From assembly GCF_001570585.1 (NCBI RefSeq), contig NZ_BBXF01000006.1, positions 452,383 through 516,382 on the forward strand: DNA of 64,000 bases. The letters are read 5' to 3'. The stretch is from Herbidospora daliensis. Lineage in GTDB: Bacteria > Actinomycetota > Actinomycetes > Streptosporangiales > Streptosporangiaceae. This document shows positions 1 through 10,148 of the stretch, piece after piece (the stretch's first letter is position 1; every line of letters begins with the position of its first letter). A program made the position numbers and the translations under genes. The notes beneath the pieces are model-generated. The model was not told the origin of the DNA and did no database searches. It saw only the letters and a program-made list of their open reading frames with translations.

Positions 1-1
1 A

Positions 2-1416
<1,415 letters not shown>

Positions 1417-1420
1417 CCGG

Positions 1421-3724
1421 ATGATGAGAGGGGAAGCTCGCTCGTTCGCCGCCGCCCGTAAGGAACGGGCGGCGGACATCGACCGGTGGCTCACGGACCT
1501 GCTCCGGACCGCCGTCAGTCAGCGGAACGGAAAGGGCGGGCTCCTCGACCCCGACACACGAGGCCCCGATTCCCGGGGTGCGGAGCGCGGCCCCCTCACC
1601 GGGGTCGCGCTCGTCGCGGTCGGGAGCCTGGGGCGCGGGGAACTGGCGCCCGGCAGCGATCTCGACCTCGTGCTGCTGCACAACGGGCGCGACGACGTCG
1701 CCCAGATCGCCGACCGGATCTGGTACCCCATCTGGGACTCCGGGGTCGGCCTCGACCACTCGGTCCGGACCGTCGACGAGGCCGTCAAGGTCGCGCGCGA
1801 GGACCTCAAGGCCGTGCTCGGCCTGATCCAGGCCCGCCACATCGCGGGCGACCCCGAGCTGACCCGCGCCGCGCGCGAGGCGGTGCTGGCCGAATGGCGG
1901 TCCGACTCCCGGCGCCGGCTGGCCGAGCTGCGCGAATCGGCCGACAAACGCGCCGACTCGTCCGGTGAGCTCGCCTTCCTGCTCGAACCCGACCTCAAGG
2001 ACGCCCGCGGCGGCATCCGCGACGTCCAGGCGATGCAGGCCGTGGCCGCCGCCTGGGTCGCCTCCGCGCCCGGACCGCGCGTCAGGGAGGCCCACGAACT
2101 GCTGCTCGACATCCGCCACGGGCTCCACCTGGTGACCGCGCGCGGCACCGACCGCCTGGTGCTCCAGGAACAGGACGCCGTGGCGGGCACGCTCGGGCTG
2201 CTCGACGCCGAGGCGCTGATGCGCCGCCTGGCCGAGGCCGGGCGCACGATCGCCCACTCCTTCGACGCGACGTGGCGTACCGTCGACCGGCTGTTGTCCG
2301 GGCCGGCGCCGCGCGGACGGCGGCCGCTGGCCGACGGCGTGGTGGAGCACGGGGGAGAGGTCGTGCTGGCGCGCGGGGTGAACCCGCGCAACGATCCCGT
2401 CCTGGTGCTGCGGGCCGCCGCCGCAGCGGCCGAGGCGGGGCTGCCGCTGGCGCCCGCCACGGTGACCGCGCTGGCCTCGCAGTCGCCGGCGCTGCCGGTG
2501 CCCTGGCCCGACGAGGCGCGCGACGCGCTGGTGGGGCTGCTGGGGGCCGGGCGCGCGGCCGTGCCCGTCTGGGAGGAGCTCGACCAGGCAGGAGTGCTGG
2601 TACGCCTGATCCCCGACTGGGAGCGGGTGCGGCACCGGCCGCAGCGCAACCCGATCCACACCTACACGGTCGACCGGCACCTGATCGAGACCGTCGCCGG
2701 GGCCGCCGCGTTCACCCGTGAGGTGTCCCGGCCCGACCTGCTGCTCATCGGCGCGCTGCTGCACGACATCGGCAAGGGCTGGCCCGGCGACCACTCGACC
2801 ACCGGCGAGGTGGTGGTCCGCGACATCGCGGCCCGCATGGGCCTGCCGGCCGCCGACGTCGAGGTGCTGGCCACGATGGTGCGCTACCACCTGCTGCTGC
2901 CCGAGACCGCGACCCGGCGCGACCTCGACGACCCGGTGACGATCTCGCGGGTGGCCGAGGCGGTCGGCTCCCACGAGGTGCTCGAACTGCTCGCCGCGCT
3001 GGCCGTGGCCGACGGCCTGGCCACCGGCCCGGCCGCCTGGAACTCCTGGAAGGCCAACCTGGTCGCCGACCTGGTCAGACGGGTGAGGTCCGCGCTCGCG
3101 GGCACCCCGCCCGCACCCGCTCCCGCGTTGTCGGCCGAACAGGCGTCGCTCGCCCGGCACGGCGGCGGGGCGATCCGGGTGAACGGGGGAGCGGTCACCG
3201 TCGTCGCCCCCGACCGGCCGGGCCTGCTCTGGCGGGCCGCCGGGGTGCTGGCCGCCCACCGCATGGTCGTGCGGTCGGCGTCGGCGGCCTCGGCCGGGTC
3301 GACGGCCGTCATCGAGTTCGCGGTGGTGCCCGAATACGGCTCCCCGCCCGACCCCGCCACCCTGGAGGCCGATCTGCGCCTGGTGCTCGCCGGGCGCCTG
3401 GACATCGAACAGCGGCTGGCCCGCCGCACCCGCTCGCTGCGCCCGCCCCGCGTGCCGGTCGCACCGCCCCGGGTGACTCTGGTGGACGACGCCTCGAACA
3501 CCGCGACCGTCGTCGAGGTCCGCGCCCACGACCGGCCGGGCCTGCTGTGGAAGATCGGCCGTGCCTTCGGCGACTGCGGCCTGGACGTGAAGGCGGCCAG
3601 AGTGGAGACTCTGGGAGCCGAGGCGGTCGACGTGTTCTACGTCGTCGACCGGGCCGGACGCCCCATCACCGATGAGACGCAACGTGGTCAAGTCAGAGAG
3701 CATGTCCTTTCTGCACTGCGGTGA
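1421..3724 (+). CDS. glnD: PII (de)nucleotidylyltransferase GlnD
   Basis: Bifunctional enzyme that adds and removes the nucleotidyl group on PII Tyr51 according to glutamine level. Domains in order: nucleotidyltransferase with VGSLGRGELAPGSDLDL (residues about 67-83, metal-binding Asp80 and Asp82), GlnD helical domain, HD hydrolase domain with LLHDIGKGWPGDHS (H448/D449), and two C-terminal ACT domains, each opening with DRPGLLW (about 590-660 and 690-767), which bind glutamine. At 767 residues it is somewhat shorter than enteric GlnD (about 890). The start is the first ATG after glnK; a second ATG follows at once. Nothing appears inactivated. Confidence 0.95.
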   Translation: MMRGEARSFAAARKERAADIDRWLTDLLRTAVSQRNGKGGLLDPDTRGPDSRGAERGPLTGVALVAVGSLGRGELAPGSDLDLVLLHNGRDDVAQIADRIWYPIWDSGVGLDHSVRTVDEAVKVAREDLKAVLGLIQARHIAGDPELTRAAREAVLAEWRSDSRRRLAELRESADKRADSSGELAFLLEPDLKDARGGIRDVQAMQAVAAAWVASAPGPRVREAHELLLDIRHGLHLVTARGTDRLVLQEQDAVAGTLGLLDAEALMRRLAEAGRTIAHSFDATWRTVDRLLSGPAPRGRRPLADGVVEHGGEVVLARGVNPRNDPVLVLRAAAAAAEAGLPLAPATVTALASQSPALPVPWPDEARDALVGLLGAGRAAVPVWEELDQAGVLVRLIPDWERVRHRPQRNPIHTYTVDRHLIETVAGAAAFTREVSRPDLLLIGALLHDIGKGWPGDHSTTGEVVVRDIAARMGLPAADVEVLATMVRYHLLLPETATRRDLDDPVTISRVAEAVGSHEVLELLAALAVADGLATGPAAWNSWKANLVADLVRRVRSALAGTPPAPAPALSAEQASLARHGGGAIRVNGGAVTVVAPDRPGLLWRAAGVLAAHRMVVRSASAASAGSTAVIEFAVVPEYGSPPDPATLEADLRLVLAGRLDIEQRLARRTRSLRPPRVPVAPPRVTLVDDASNTATVVEVRAHDRPGLLWKIGRAFGDCGLDVKAARVETLGAEAVDVFYVVDRAGRPITDETQRGQVREHVLSALR

Positions 3725-3757
3725 TCATGTTTGAGTGCTTCAGTCCACTTACCACTT

Positions 3758-3770
3758 GGTAACGATTGTG
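3758..3770 (+). promoter_or_regulatory. Candidate regulatory motif upstream of conservon 1
   Basis: The 176-bp gap between glnD and the chosen cvnA1 start carries GGTAACGATTGTG here and a second GGTAAC 24 bases downstream in GGGTAACCC. Similar strings (G-R-T-A-A-C then TGTG) occur upstream of cvnA2 (11491-11502) and cvnA3 (20882-20894). They could be part of a promoter or an activator site; the role is inferred only from recurrence. Confidence 0.3.
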
Positions 3771-3900
3771 TCCTGTGGGATGGGTAACCCCGTGGCCGAT
3801 CATGACCTTGTGGTCGAATTGTGCCCGCTTGTATGGCTATGTCACTTCACGCTGTCAGGAGTGTGAAGGGCTTTTTGTCAAGTACGAATGGCGGGGGCCG

Positions 3901-6900
3901 GTGTCCACTCACAAGCGGGCAAGCCGTTTCGCGCTGCGCAACTGGCGTGTGCCCACAAGGCTCACTGCGCTGATCCTCGCGCCGACGCTCATCGCGGTCA
4001 TCCTGGCCAGCATGCGGGTCGTCGGTTCCGTAGACAGCCTGTCCGCCTATGAGCGGACCGCGACCGCGGCGGAGTACGCCGGTCGCCTCCGGGAACTCGC
4101 GCAGCAGCTGGCGGCCGAACGCGACCACAAGGCCTGGCTCGACGGCCTGGTCGGCGTACAGAGCGCGCTGCGCAACGCCGACGAGACGATCCGCCAGCAT
4201 CGGGACACGCTCGCGGAACAGAAGCTGGTCGTCGACGGCCTGATCAAGAAGTCGGCGGCCGATCTGGCCGCCGTGGACACCTCGTTCGGGCCGCGTGTCG
4301 TCGAGGACGCCCGCCAGGTGCTCAACCGCCTGGAGACGGTGACCGACAGCCACGCCGCCGAACGCGACGACGACCCGGCGACCTCGATCTTCTTCGAGTA
4401 CGGCGCCACCATCGCCACCGTCCTGCGCCTGCACGACGACCTCGGCGAACTCAGCGACGACCCCGGTGTGGTGAGCTCCTCGAACGCGCTGAGCGCGCTC
4501 GCCCACGTCAAGGACGAGGCCTCGCAGCAGCGCGCCATCATGGTCGGCGAGCTCCTGGAGCCCCGGCAGGCGTTCACGCCCGACGACCTCCAGCGTTTCC
4601 TGGGCTCGTGGTCGCGGCAGGAGACGTACGAGAGCGCCTTTAACGCCGAAGCGACCACGGCGCAGTTCCAGGCTTTCCACGCGGCCCGCATCAGCAAGGC
4701 GAGCACCGACGTCGAGATGGCCAAGGCGTGGGCGGTCGCGCTCGGTTCGCGCAACCAGCCGCTCAAGCCGATCCCCGGCCGGGTGCTGACCGCGCAGGAC
4801 TGGTTCCGCGACAACGGGACCGTGCTCAACGCGATCGACGAGGTCGAGGCGCAGGTGGCGACCGCGTTGCGGACCCGCGCCGACAACCTGCGCTCCACCG
4901 AGCGGCGCAGCGCCATCGTGGCCGCCGCGCTGATCCTCGCGCTGATCCTGCTGGTCCTGGTGACGACCGTGCTGATCGCCCGCTCGATGGTGCGCCCGCT
5001 GCGGCGGCTGCGCGCCGAGGCGCTCGACATCGCCGGCACCCGGCTGCCGGAGATCGTGCGCCGCATGCGCGAGTCGGAGACGGGCGACACCTCCCCGGCG
5101 GTGCAGCCCATCGCGGTCGACAACCACGACGAGATCGGCGAGGTCGCGCAGGCGTTCGACGAGGTCCACCTCCAGGCGGTCAAGCTGGCGGGCGAGGAGT
5201 CCCGGCTGCGCAACAACGTCAACGCGATGTTCGTCAACCTGTCGCGGCGCACCCAGACCCTGGTCGAACGCCAGATCTCCCTCATCGACGGACTGGAGCG
5301 CGGTGAGCAGGACGGCGCCCGCCTGTCGGACCTGTTCAAGCTCGACCACCTCGCCACCCGCATGCGCCGCAACTCCGAGAACCTGCTGGTCCTCGCCGGG
5401 CACGAGACCGCGCGCAAGCGCAGCTCCCCGGCCCGGCTGGTGGACGTCGTGCGCGCCTCCCTGTCGGAGGTCGAGGACTACGAGCGGGTGACCGTGCGGG
5501 TGCACCGCTCGCCGGCCGTCGCCGGGCACGCCGCCAACGACGTCGTGCACCTGGTGGCCGAGCTGGTCGAGAACGCCATCTCGTTCTCGCCGCCCAGCAC
5601 GAAGGTCATCGTGTCGAGCAGCCCGATCGAGGGCGGCGCGGTGCTGCTGGCCATCACCGACAACGGCATGGGCCTGAGCCCCGACGAACTGCTGGAGATC
5701 AACACCCGGCTGGCCGAACCGCCGGTCGTGGACGTCTCGGTCTCCCGCCGCATGGGCCTGTTCGTGGTCGGCCGCCTGGCCGGTCGCCACGGCATCCGCG
5801 TCCAGCTCCGCAGGGGCGACAGCACCGGCATCATCGCGATGGTCCTGTTCCCGGCCGAGCTCATCACCAACGCCGACGCCCCCGCCCAGCCCCCGCAGCA
5901 GCCCCAGGTGACCCGGCCCCGCCCGGAACTCCCCACGGGCCCGCTGCCCGCCCTCCCGACGGGCCCCTTCACCCAGCACACGGGCCCGATCACCACGGGC
6001 CCGGTGTCTTTCGGCACCGGCCCCCACGCGACCGGCCCCCACGCGACCGGACCGGTCGGAGCAGGGCCGGGCGGAGCGGGGTCGGGCGGGCTGCCGCAGC
6101 GCAAGCCCCCGTCGCCCCGCCCTCCGGCGGACGACTCCTTCGCGCCTCCCGGCGGCCGGGTGCCCCGCCAGAGCCAGCCCCCGGGCGGCACGTTCCCCGG
6201 CTTCGAACGCCGCCACCCGAACAACCCGACGAACCAGACGGGACCAATCAACCCGGCCAACTCGACCGGCCCGATCAACTCCAGCGGTTCGACCGGCCCA
6301 ATCGGTTCAACCGGCCCGATCAATGCGACGGGTCCGACCGGTTCGACCGGCCCGATCAATGCGACGGGCCCGATCGGCTCTACCGGCCCGATCGGTTCGA
6401 CGGGTCCGAGCGGCTCTACCGGTTCGACCGGCCCGATCGGGTCTGCAGGCTCGACCGGTTCTGCGGGCTCGACCGGCCCGATCAGCCGGATCGGCCAGGC
6501 GGGCGCGGCGGGTCCCGGTAGCTTCGCGGGCGCTGGCGGCACGGCGAACCCCCCTGGTGGCGCAGCGAATCCCGCAGGGTCTGACGTCTTCAGGAGTCCT
6601 GGCGGGTCCGGAGGTCCGTCGGGTCCTGGTGGTCCTGGTGGTCCTGGCGGTCTCGGTGGTGCTGCGGGTTCGGGCGGCTTCGGCGGTCCGGCCGGTCCGG
6701 CGGGTCCCGGGGGTCCCGCGGGGCGGGCTGGGCAGCAGGCTGGGCCGACCGGGCGGTTGCGGCCGTCCAGTGGGGACACGCAGCCGACGCCGCTCGCGCC
6801 GCCGTTCACCGAGCACTCCGGGGCGTTCCCCGTGCTCGGGGCGCCCGCGCCGGTCGTCGGGCGGCCGGTGGCGGACACGCCGCTGGAGCGGGGGGACGAG

Positions 6901-7293
6901 TTCCTGCCGATCTTCGCGTCGGTCGAGTCGTCGGCCTGGTTCACCCGGCCGGAACCGTCCGCCGCTCCTGGGGCTCCAGATGCCCCTGTGACGCCTGAGG
7001 CGACTCCGTGGGGCCGGCATGCCGATCAGGGCTTCCAGGCGGCCCGAGCGGCCAACGAACCGGCTTCGGGGGGCGTCACACAGTCGGGGCTCCCGAAGCG
7101 GACGCCTCGTGCCAATCTGGTGCCGGGTTCCGTCGGGACGCAGCCCCAGGGCGCGCCGCCGCCGGAGTCGCCCCGGCCCCAGGTCTCGCCGGAGGCCGTA
7201 CGCGACCGGCTGTCCAGCTTCCAGCAGGGCGTACGACGAGGGCGGGCCGAAAGGACGCAGGAAGGCACGGGTAATGAGGAGGAGGGCTCGTGA
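3901..7293 (+). CDS. Conservon sensor kinase-like protein CvnA (copy 1)
   Basis: Membrane sensor at the head of conservon 1. From the chosen GTG: short cytoplasmic start containing [12 protein letters not shown]1 (about 22-40), extracytoplasmic NIT-type domain, TM2 (about 338-361), HAMP, a DHp-like helix [18 protein letters not shown] with candidate His483, and an HATPase domain with N-box ELVENA (Asn558), DNGMGL (587-592) and [11 protein letters not shown] Pro/Gly/Thr-rich tail of about 475 residues follows, ending in three short motifs shared with the other copies: [25 protein letters not shown] and [17 protein letters not shown]. The frame is open from 3766, but the first 45 codons do not look coding and GGCGGGG precedes 3901. 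No response regulator is adjacent, as usual for conservons. Confidence 0.88.
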   Translation: MSTHKRASRFALRNWRVPTRLTALILAPTLIAVILASMRVVGSVDSLSAYERTATAAEYAGRLRELAQQLAAERDHKAWLDGLVGVQSALRNADETIRQHRDTLAEQKLVVDGLIKKSAADLAAVDTSFGPRVVEDARQVLNRLETVTDSHAAERDDDPATSIFFEYGATIATVLRLHDDLGELSDDPGVVSSSNALSALAHVKDEASQQRAIMVGELLEPRQAFTPDDLQRFLGSWSRQETYESAFNAEATTAQFQAFHAARISKASTDVEMAKAWAVALGSRNQPLKPIPGRVLTAQDWFRDNGTVLNAIDEVEAQVATALRTRADNLRSTERRSAIVAAALILALILLVLVTTVLIARSMVRPLRRLRAEALDIAGTRLPEIVRRMRESETGDTSPAVQPIAVDNHDEIGEVAQAFDEVHLQAVKLAGEESRLRNNVNAMFVNLSRRTQTLVERQISLIDGLERGEQDGARLSDLFKLDHLATRMRRNSENLLVLAGHETARKRSSPARLVDVVRASLSEVEDYERVTVRVHRSPAVAGHAANDVVHLVAELVENAISFSPPSTKVIVSSSPIEGGAVLLAITDNGMGLSPDELLEINTRLAEPPVVDVSVSRRMGLFVVGRLAGRHGIRVQLRRGDSTGIIAMVLFPAELITNADAPAQPPQQPQVTRPRPELPTGPLPALPTGPFTQHTGPITTGPVSFGTGPHATGPHATGPVGAGPGGAGSGGLPQRKPPSPRPPADDSFAPPGGRVPRQSQPPGGTFPGFERRHPNNPTNQTGPINPANSTGPINSSGSTGPIGSTGPINATGPTGSTGPINATGPIGSTGPIGSTGPSGSTGSTGPIGSAGSTGSAGSTGPISRIGQAGAAGPGSFAGAGGTANPPGGAANPAGSDVFRSPGGSGGPSGPGGPGGPGGLGGAAGSGGFGGPAGPAGPGGPAGRAGQQAGPTGRLRPSSGDTQPTPLAPPFTEHSGAFPVLGAPAPVVGRPVADTPLERGDEFLPIFASVESSAWFTRPEPSAAPGAPDAPVTPEATPWGRHADQGFQAARAANEPASGGVTQSGLPKRTPRANLVPGSVGTQPQGAPPPESPRPQVSPEAVRDRLSSFQQGVRRGRAERTQEGTGNEEEGS
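6226..6495 (+). repeat. In-frame TGPI/STGP coding repeats in the cvnA1 tail
   Basis: Degenerate repeats of about 15-30 bases encode strings such as [16 protein letters not shown], more than ten TGP units in a row. Codons for Thr-Gly-Pro alternate (acc/acg, ggc/ggt, ccg/cca), and third positions are less uniformly G/C than in the kinase core. It is a collagen-like, probably disordered tail segment. Unit number may vary between strains by slippage. This is coding sequence, not a CRISPR array: there are no unique spacers. Confidence 0.75.
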
Positions 7294-7709
7294 CTGAGCT
7301 CAGTGTCGACGCCAGCCGGTTCGACTGGCTGATCACCGACTTCGTGGGCGGCACCCCGGGGGTGGCCCACGCGGTGGTCGTATCGGCCGACGGACTGCGC
7401 CTGGCCAACTCCCAGGGGTTCCCGGCCGACCGGGCCGACCAGCTGGCCGCCGTGGCGGCCGGACTGGCCTCGCTGACCACCGGCGCCTCCCGGGTGTTCG
7501 AGGGCGGACCGGTCCGGCAGACCGTCGTGGAGATGCAGCGCGGACTGCTCATGGTGATGTCGATCAGTGACGGATCGGCCCTCGCCGTACTGGCGTCACA
7601 CGATTGTGATCTGGGCCTTGTCGCGTACCAGATGACCCTCCTGGTGGAGCGCGCCGGACAGGCGCTGACCCCGGCTCTGCGTGCCGAGCTGCACTCGGCG
7701 CGGCGGTGA
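7290..7709 (+). CDS. Roadblock/LC7 protein CvnB (copy 1)
   Basis: Small cytoplasmic Roadblock/LC7-fold protein, 139 residues, the second member of the conservon. Visible family features: [47 protein letters not shown] and [20 protein letters not shown]. In the MglAB paradigm Roadblock proteins regulate their partner GTPase; here the partner would be CvnD. It starts at a GTG whose bases overlap the cvnA1 stop (GTGA), so it is translationally coupled. It is more diverged from copies 2 and 3 than those are from each other. Confidence 0.92.
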   Translation: MTELSVDASRFDWLITDFVGGTPGVAHAVVVSADGLRLANSQGFPADRADQLAAVAAGLASLTTGASRVFEGGPVRQTVVEMQRGLLMVMSISDGSALAVLASHDCDLGLVAYQMTLLVERAGQALTPALRAELHSARR

Positions 7710-7715
7710 TGCCCG

Positions 7716-8078
7716 ATGCGCGCGGGTGAGGGGACCGAGGACGAACCCCTTTTCCGTCCTTACGCCGTCACCGGAGGACGCGCCGAGCCGCGTTACCATC
7801 TGGCGATGGAGACGCTGGTCTCCACGGCGACCATGATGGGCGATGACTACTCCCTGCTCGGCCCCGAGCAGGAGGCGATCATGACGCTCTGCCGATCCGT
7901 GCGATCGGTCGCGGAGATCTCCGCGCTGCTCCGGGTCCCCCTCGGGGTGGCACGGGTGCTGATCGCCGACATGGCCGACGAAGGGCTGGTGCGACTGCAC
8001 ATGCCTCAGCTCATCAGCTCGGGCCAGCCCGACCTTAACTTGCTCGAAAGGGTGCTCAGTGGACTTCGCAGGCTCTAG
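7716..8078 (+). CDS. DUF742 protein CvnC (copy 1)
   Basis: DUF742 protein of 120 residues, third conservon member. It opens with the hallmark FRPYAVTGGRAEPR, then a winged-helix-like stretch CRSVRSVAEISALLRVPLGVARVLIADMADEGLV, and ends LERVLSGLRRL. Biochemical function is unknown; genetic work on Streptomyces conservons treats CvnA-D as one membrane-associated assembly. Its last 20 bases are also read, in another frame, as the start of cvnD1. A 6-base gap separates it from cvnB1. Confidence 0.9.
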   Translation: MRAGEGTEDEPLFRPYAVTGGRAEPRYHLAMETLVSTATMMGDDYSLLGPEQEAIMTLCRSVRSVAEISALLRVPLGVARVLIADMADEGLVRLHMPQLISSGQPDLNLLERVLSGLRRL

Positions 8079-8643
8079 TCGCGGCCTGACCTCGACGAAG
8101 ATCGTCGTGGCGGGTGGTTTCGGCGTGGGCAAGACGACGTTCGTCGGCGCCGTCTCGGAGATCCTTCCGCTGACGACCGAGGCCGTCATGACCGACGCCA
8201 GCGCGGGGATCGACGACCTCGGGCTCACGCCGGAGAAGACGACGACCACCGTCGCCATGGACTTCGGTCGTCTCTCGCTCGATCAGGACCTCATCCTTTA
8301 CCTGTTCGGAACCCCCGGGCAGCACAGGTTCTGGTTCATGTGGGACGATCTGGTCCGCGGCGCGATCGGTGCTGTCGTACTGGTCGACAGCCGCAGGCTT
8401 GCCGACAGCTTCCCGGCGATCGACTACTTCGAGGAGGCGCAGCTTCCGTTCGTCGTGGCGCTGAACGGGTGGGACGGCGTGTTCATGCACGCCGAAGAGC
8501 AGATTCGCGAGGCTCTGTCGCTGCAGCCGCACGTGCCCATCGTGCGGACGGACGCGCGGTCCCGCGAAGCCGTCAAGTCCACCCTGATCACCCTTGTTGA
8601 GTACGTACTGACCGTGCGTTCCGCATACGGTCGGCAATACTGA
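8059..8643 (+). CDS. Conservon GTPase CvnD (copy 1)
   Basis: Small Ras/MglA-like GTPase, 194 residues. The P-loop GGFGVGKTTFVGAVSE sits near residue 20; the switch region contains TTTVAMDFG; the G3-like segment is YLFGTPGQHRFWFMW, where the usual DxxG Asp is Gly; the G4 position reads ALNGWDG rather than NKxD, as in this family generally. The GTG start lies inside the 3' end of cvnC1 (20-base overlap), so translation probably depends on cvnC1. A strong terminator follows, closing the conservon 1 transcript. Confidence 0.92.
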   Translation: MDFAGSSRGLTSTKIVVAGGFGVGKTTFVGAVSEILPLTTEAVMTDASAGIDDLGLTPEKTTTTVAMDFGRLSLDQDLILYLFGTPGQHRFWFMWDDLVRGAIGAVVLVDSRRLADSFPAIDYFEEAQLPFVVALNGWDGVFMHAEEQIREALSLQPHVPIVRTDARSREAVKSTLITLVEYVLTVRSAYGRQY

Positions 8644-8674
8644 TCGGGAACAATCCGCACCTCACGGGCATTGA

Positions 8675-8709
8675 GGGCCATCTGTCCCCGGCAGATGGCC
8701 CATGTTTTT
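8675..8709 (+). terminator. Rho-independent terminator after conservon 1
   Basis: A perfect 10-bp stem (GGGCCATCTG at 8675-8684 with CAGATGGCCC at 8692-8701) closes a 7-base loop and is followed by ATGTTTTTG. This is a textbook intrinsic terminator 31 bases after the cvnD1 stop, and it separates conservon 1 from the solute-binding protein gene. Confidence 0.88.
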
Positions 8710-8763
8710 GTCCGGGTTGTGGTGGTTCGTGGATGTGTGAGAGTTGGGATCCCATTTCACTGG

Positions 8764-8792
8764 TTGACAGGATGCTGAAGCATCCTTCAAAT
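8764..8792 (+). promoter_or_regulatory. Promoter with palindromic operator for the solute-binding protein gene
   Basis: TTGACA (8764-8769), a 17-base spacer and TCAAAT (8787-8792) form a plausible housekeeping promoter. The spacer contains a perfect palindrome GGATGC-TGAA-GCATCC (8770-8785), exactly where a repressor would block RNA polymerase. The region is distinctly AT-richer than its surroundings. The solute-binding protein start at 8920 lies about 120 bases downstream. Confidence 0.6.
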
Positions 8793-8919
8793 CGAAGTGT
8801 GAACGTCCAGCTAACAATGTCCTGAAAAGTCTTGATCTGTGTTGATACGTGCTGCAACACTCCCCCTTTGGTCTGCCCCCCTGCAGGCCATCAGGCAAAT
8901 TTCAGAAGGAGTAGCGGTC

Positions 8920-10053
8920 GTGTCCCGAATCCGGCACACCCGTCATCTGCCGGCTGTTGTCACCGCCGCCGGCCTTGTCCTCGCCCTGGCCGCGTGTGGC
9001 GGCTCGAACTCCGCCACCACGGCGGACGGCGCCGCCGCGCCGAGCGCCACCGCCGCGCAGCTCGACCCGAACGCCGACCTCACCAAGCAGAGCCTGACCT
9101 TCACCATCTGGGACGGCTACAGCCCCGAGGACCTGAAGGACCGCGTCAAGGAGAAGCTCGGCTTCACCATCGAGAAGGCGATCCACGACACCAACGAGAC
9201 GGCCATGGCCAAGATCACGGCCTCCAAGGGTGTCGGTTTCGACGTGGCGTTCGTGTCGGGCCAGTACGCCCAGGCCCTCAACGAGGCAGGCCTGCTGGAG
9301 CCCCTGCACAAGGAGCTCATCCCGAACCTCGCGAACCTCTACCCCGAGGCCTCGAACCTGTCCTACGACAAGGGCAACAACTTCTCGGTTCCCTACACCT
9401 GGGGCACGACCGGCATCTGCTACCGGACCGACCTGGTGAAGCCCGCTCCCACGAGCTGGAACGATCTTCTCCAGCCGAAGCCGGAGTACGAGAAGAAGAT
9501 CACCCTCATGACGACCGAGCGCTGGCTCGCGCTGCCCGCCCTCAAGGCCATGAACGCGTCGATCAACACCACCGACGACGCGGTGATCGCCAAGGCCAAG
9601 GAGATGCTGGAGGCCGCCAAGCCCAAGCTGCTGGCCTTCGACGACACCGAGTTCGGCGCCAAGGTCGCCAAGGGTGAGGCCGTCATGGCCGAGGCCTGGG
9701 ACGGCTGGTGCCCCACCGGTGAGCCCAACGTCGGCTTCGTCGTCCCCAAGGAGGGCAGCGACCTCTGGGTGGACACGATGGTGATCCTGAAGGCGTCCAA
9801 GAACAAGGAAGCGGCGCACGCCTTCATCAACTTCATCCTCGACCCCGAGCAGCACGGCTGGGCGGCCCAGAACATCCTCTACAAGGTCCCGAACAAGGCG
9901 GCCATGGAGAAGGTCCCGGCCGACGTCCTCGCTTCGAACGAGCCGCTGAAGTACACGCCGGCCGATCTGCTGCAGGGCGAGTCGATCATCGACCTGGGCT
10001 CCGACTCGGCGAAGTACACGACCCTGTCGACCGAGGTCACCGCCGCGCAGTGA
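8920..10053 (+). CDS. Extracellular solute-binding lipoprotein, PotD/PotF-like (orphan)
   Basis: Exported lipoprotein of 377 residues resembling spermidine/putrescine-type binding proteins (SBP_bac_8 style). Start GTG 8920 is chosen because AAGGAG lies 9 bases upstream and a signal peptide follows directly, with lipobox LAACGG. Family landmarks are LTFTIWDGY, VPYTWGTTGICYRTDLV and MAEAWDGWCPTG. No permease or ATPase gene is adjacent: a conservon lies upstream and a glycosyltransferase downstream. It either uses a transporter encoded elsewhere (PotABC at 55.5-59.5 kb is one candidate) or works as a sensor accessory. Polyamine specificity is a guess from family resemblance. Confidence 0.85.
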   Translation: MSRIRHTRHLPAVVTAAGLVLALAACGGSNSATTADGAAAPSATAAQLDPNADLTKQSLTFTIWDGYSPEDLKDRVKEKLGFTIEKAIHDTNETAMAKITASKGVGFDVAFVSGQYAQALNEAGLLEPLHKELIPNLANLYPEASNLSYDKGNNFSVPYTWGTTGICYRTDLVKPAPTSWNDLLQPKPEYEKKITLMTTERWLALPALKAMNASINTTDDAVIAKAKEMLEAAKPKLLAFDDTEFGAKVAKGEAVMAEAWDGWCPTGEPNVGFVVPKEGSDLWVDTMVILKASKNKEAAHAFINFILDPEQHGWAAQNILYKVPNKAAMEKVPADVLASNEPLKYTPADLLQGESIIDLGSDSAKYTTLSTEVTAAQ

Positions 10054-10069
10054 CGCTGTGACGGGCACC

Positions 10070-10102
10070 GCGGCGGAGTCTCCGGGGGCTTCGCCGCTTT
10101 TT
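10070..10102 (+). terminator. Terminator between solute-binding protein and glycosyltransferase
   Basis: GCGGCGGAG (10070-10078) can pair with CTTCGCCGC (10089-10097), with one G-T wobble, followed by TTTTT. It lies 16 bases after the stop of the solute-binding protein gene and suggests that the glycosyltransferase is at least partly transcribed on its own. Confidence 0.7.
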
Positions 10103-10148
10103 CGCCGACTGCGTTGGAACGATCGTTTACCGCGAGAAGAGAACCCCA

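Noticed and set aside
3766-3900. N-terminal extension of cvnA1 from an upstream ATG
   Set aside because: The 45 extra residues are Cys/Trp-rich with poor codon bias and differ from other CvnA N-termini; GTG 3901 fits better.
6226-6495. CRISPR array
   Set aside because: Repeats are in-frame coding units with no unique spacers and no cas genes.
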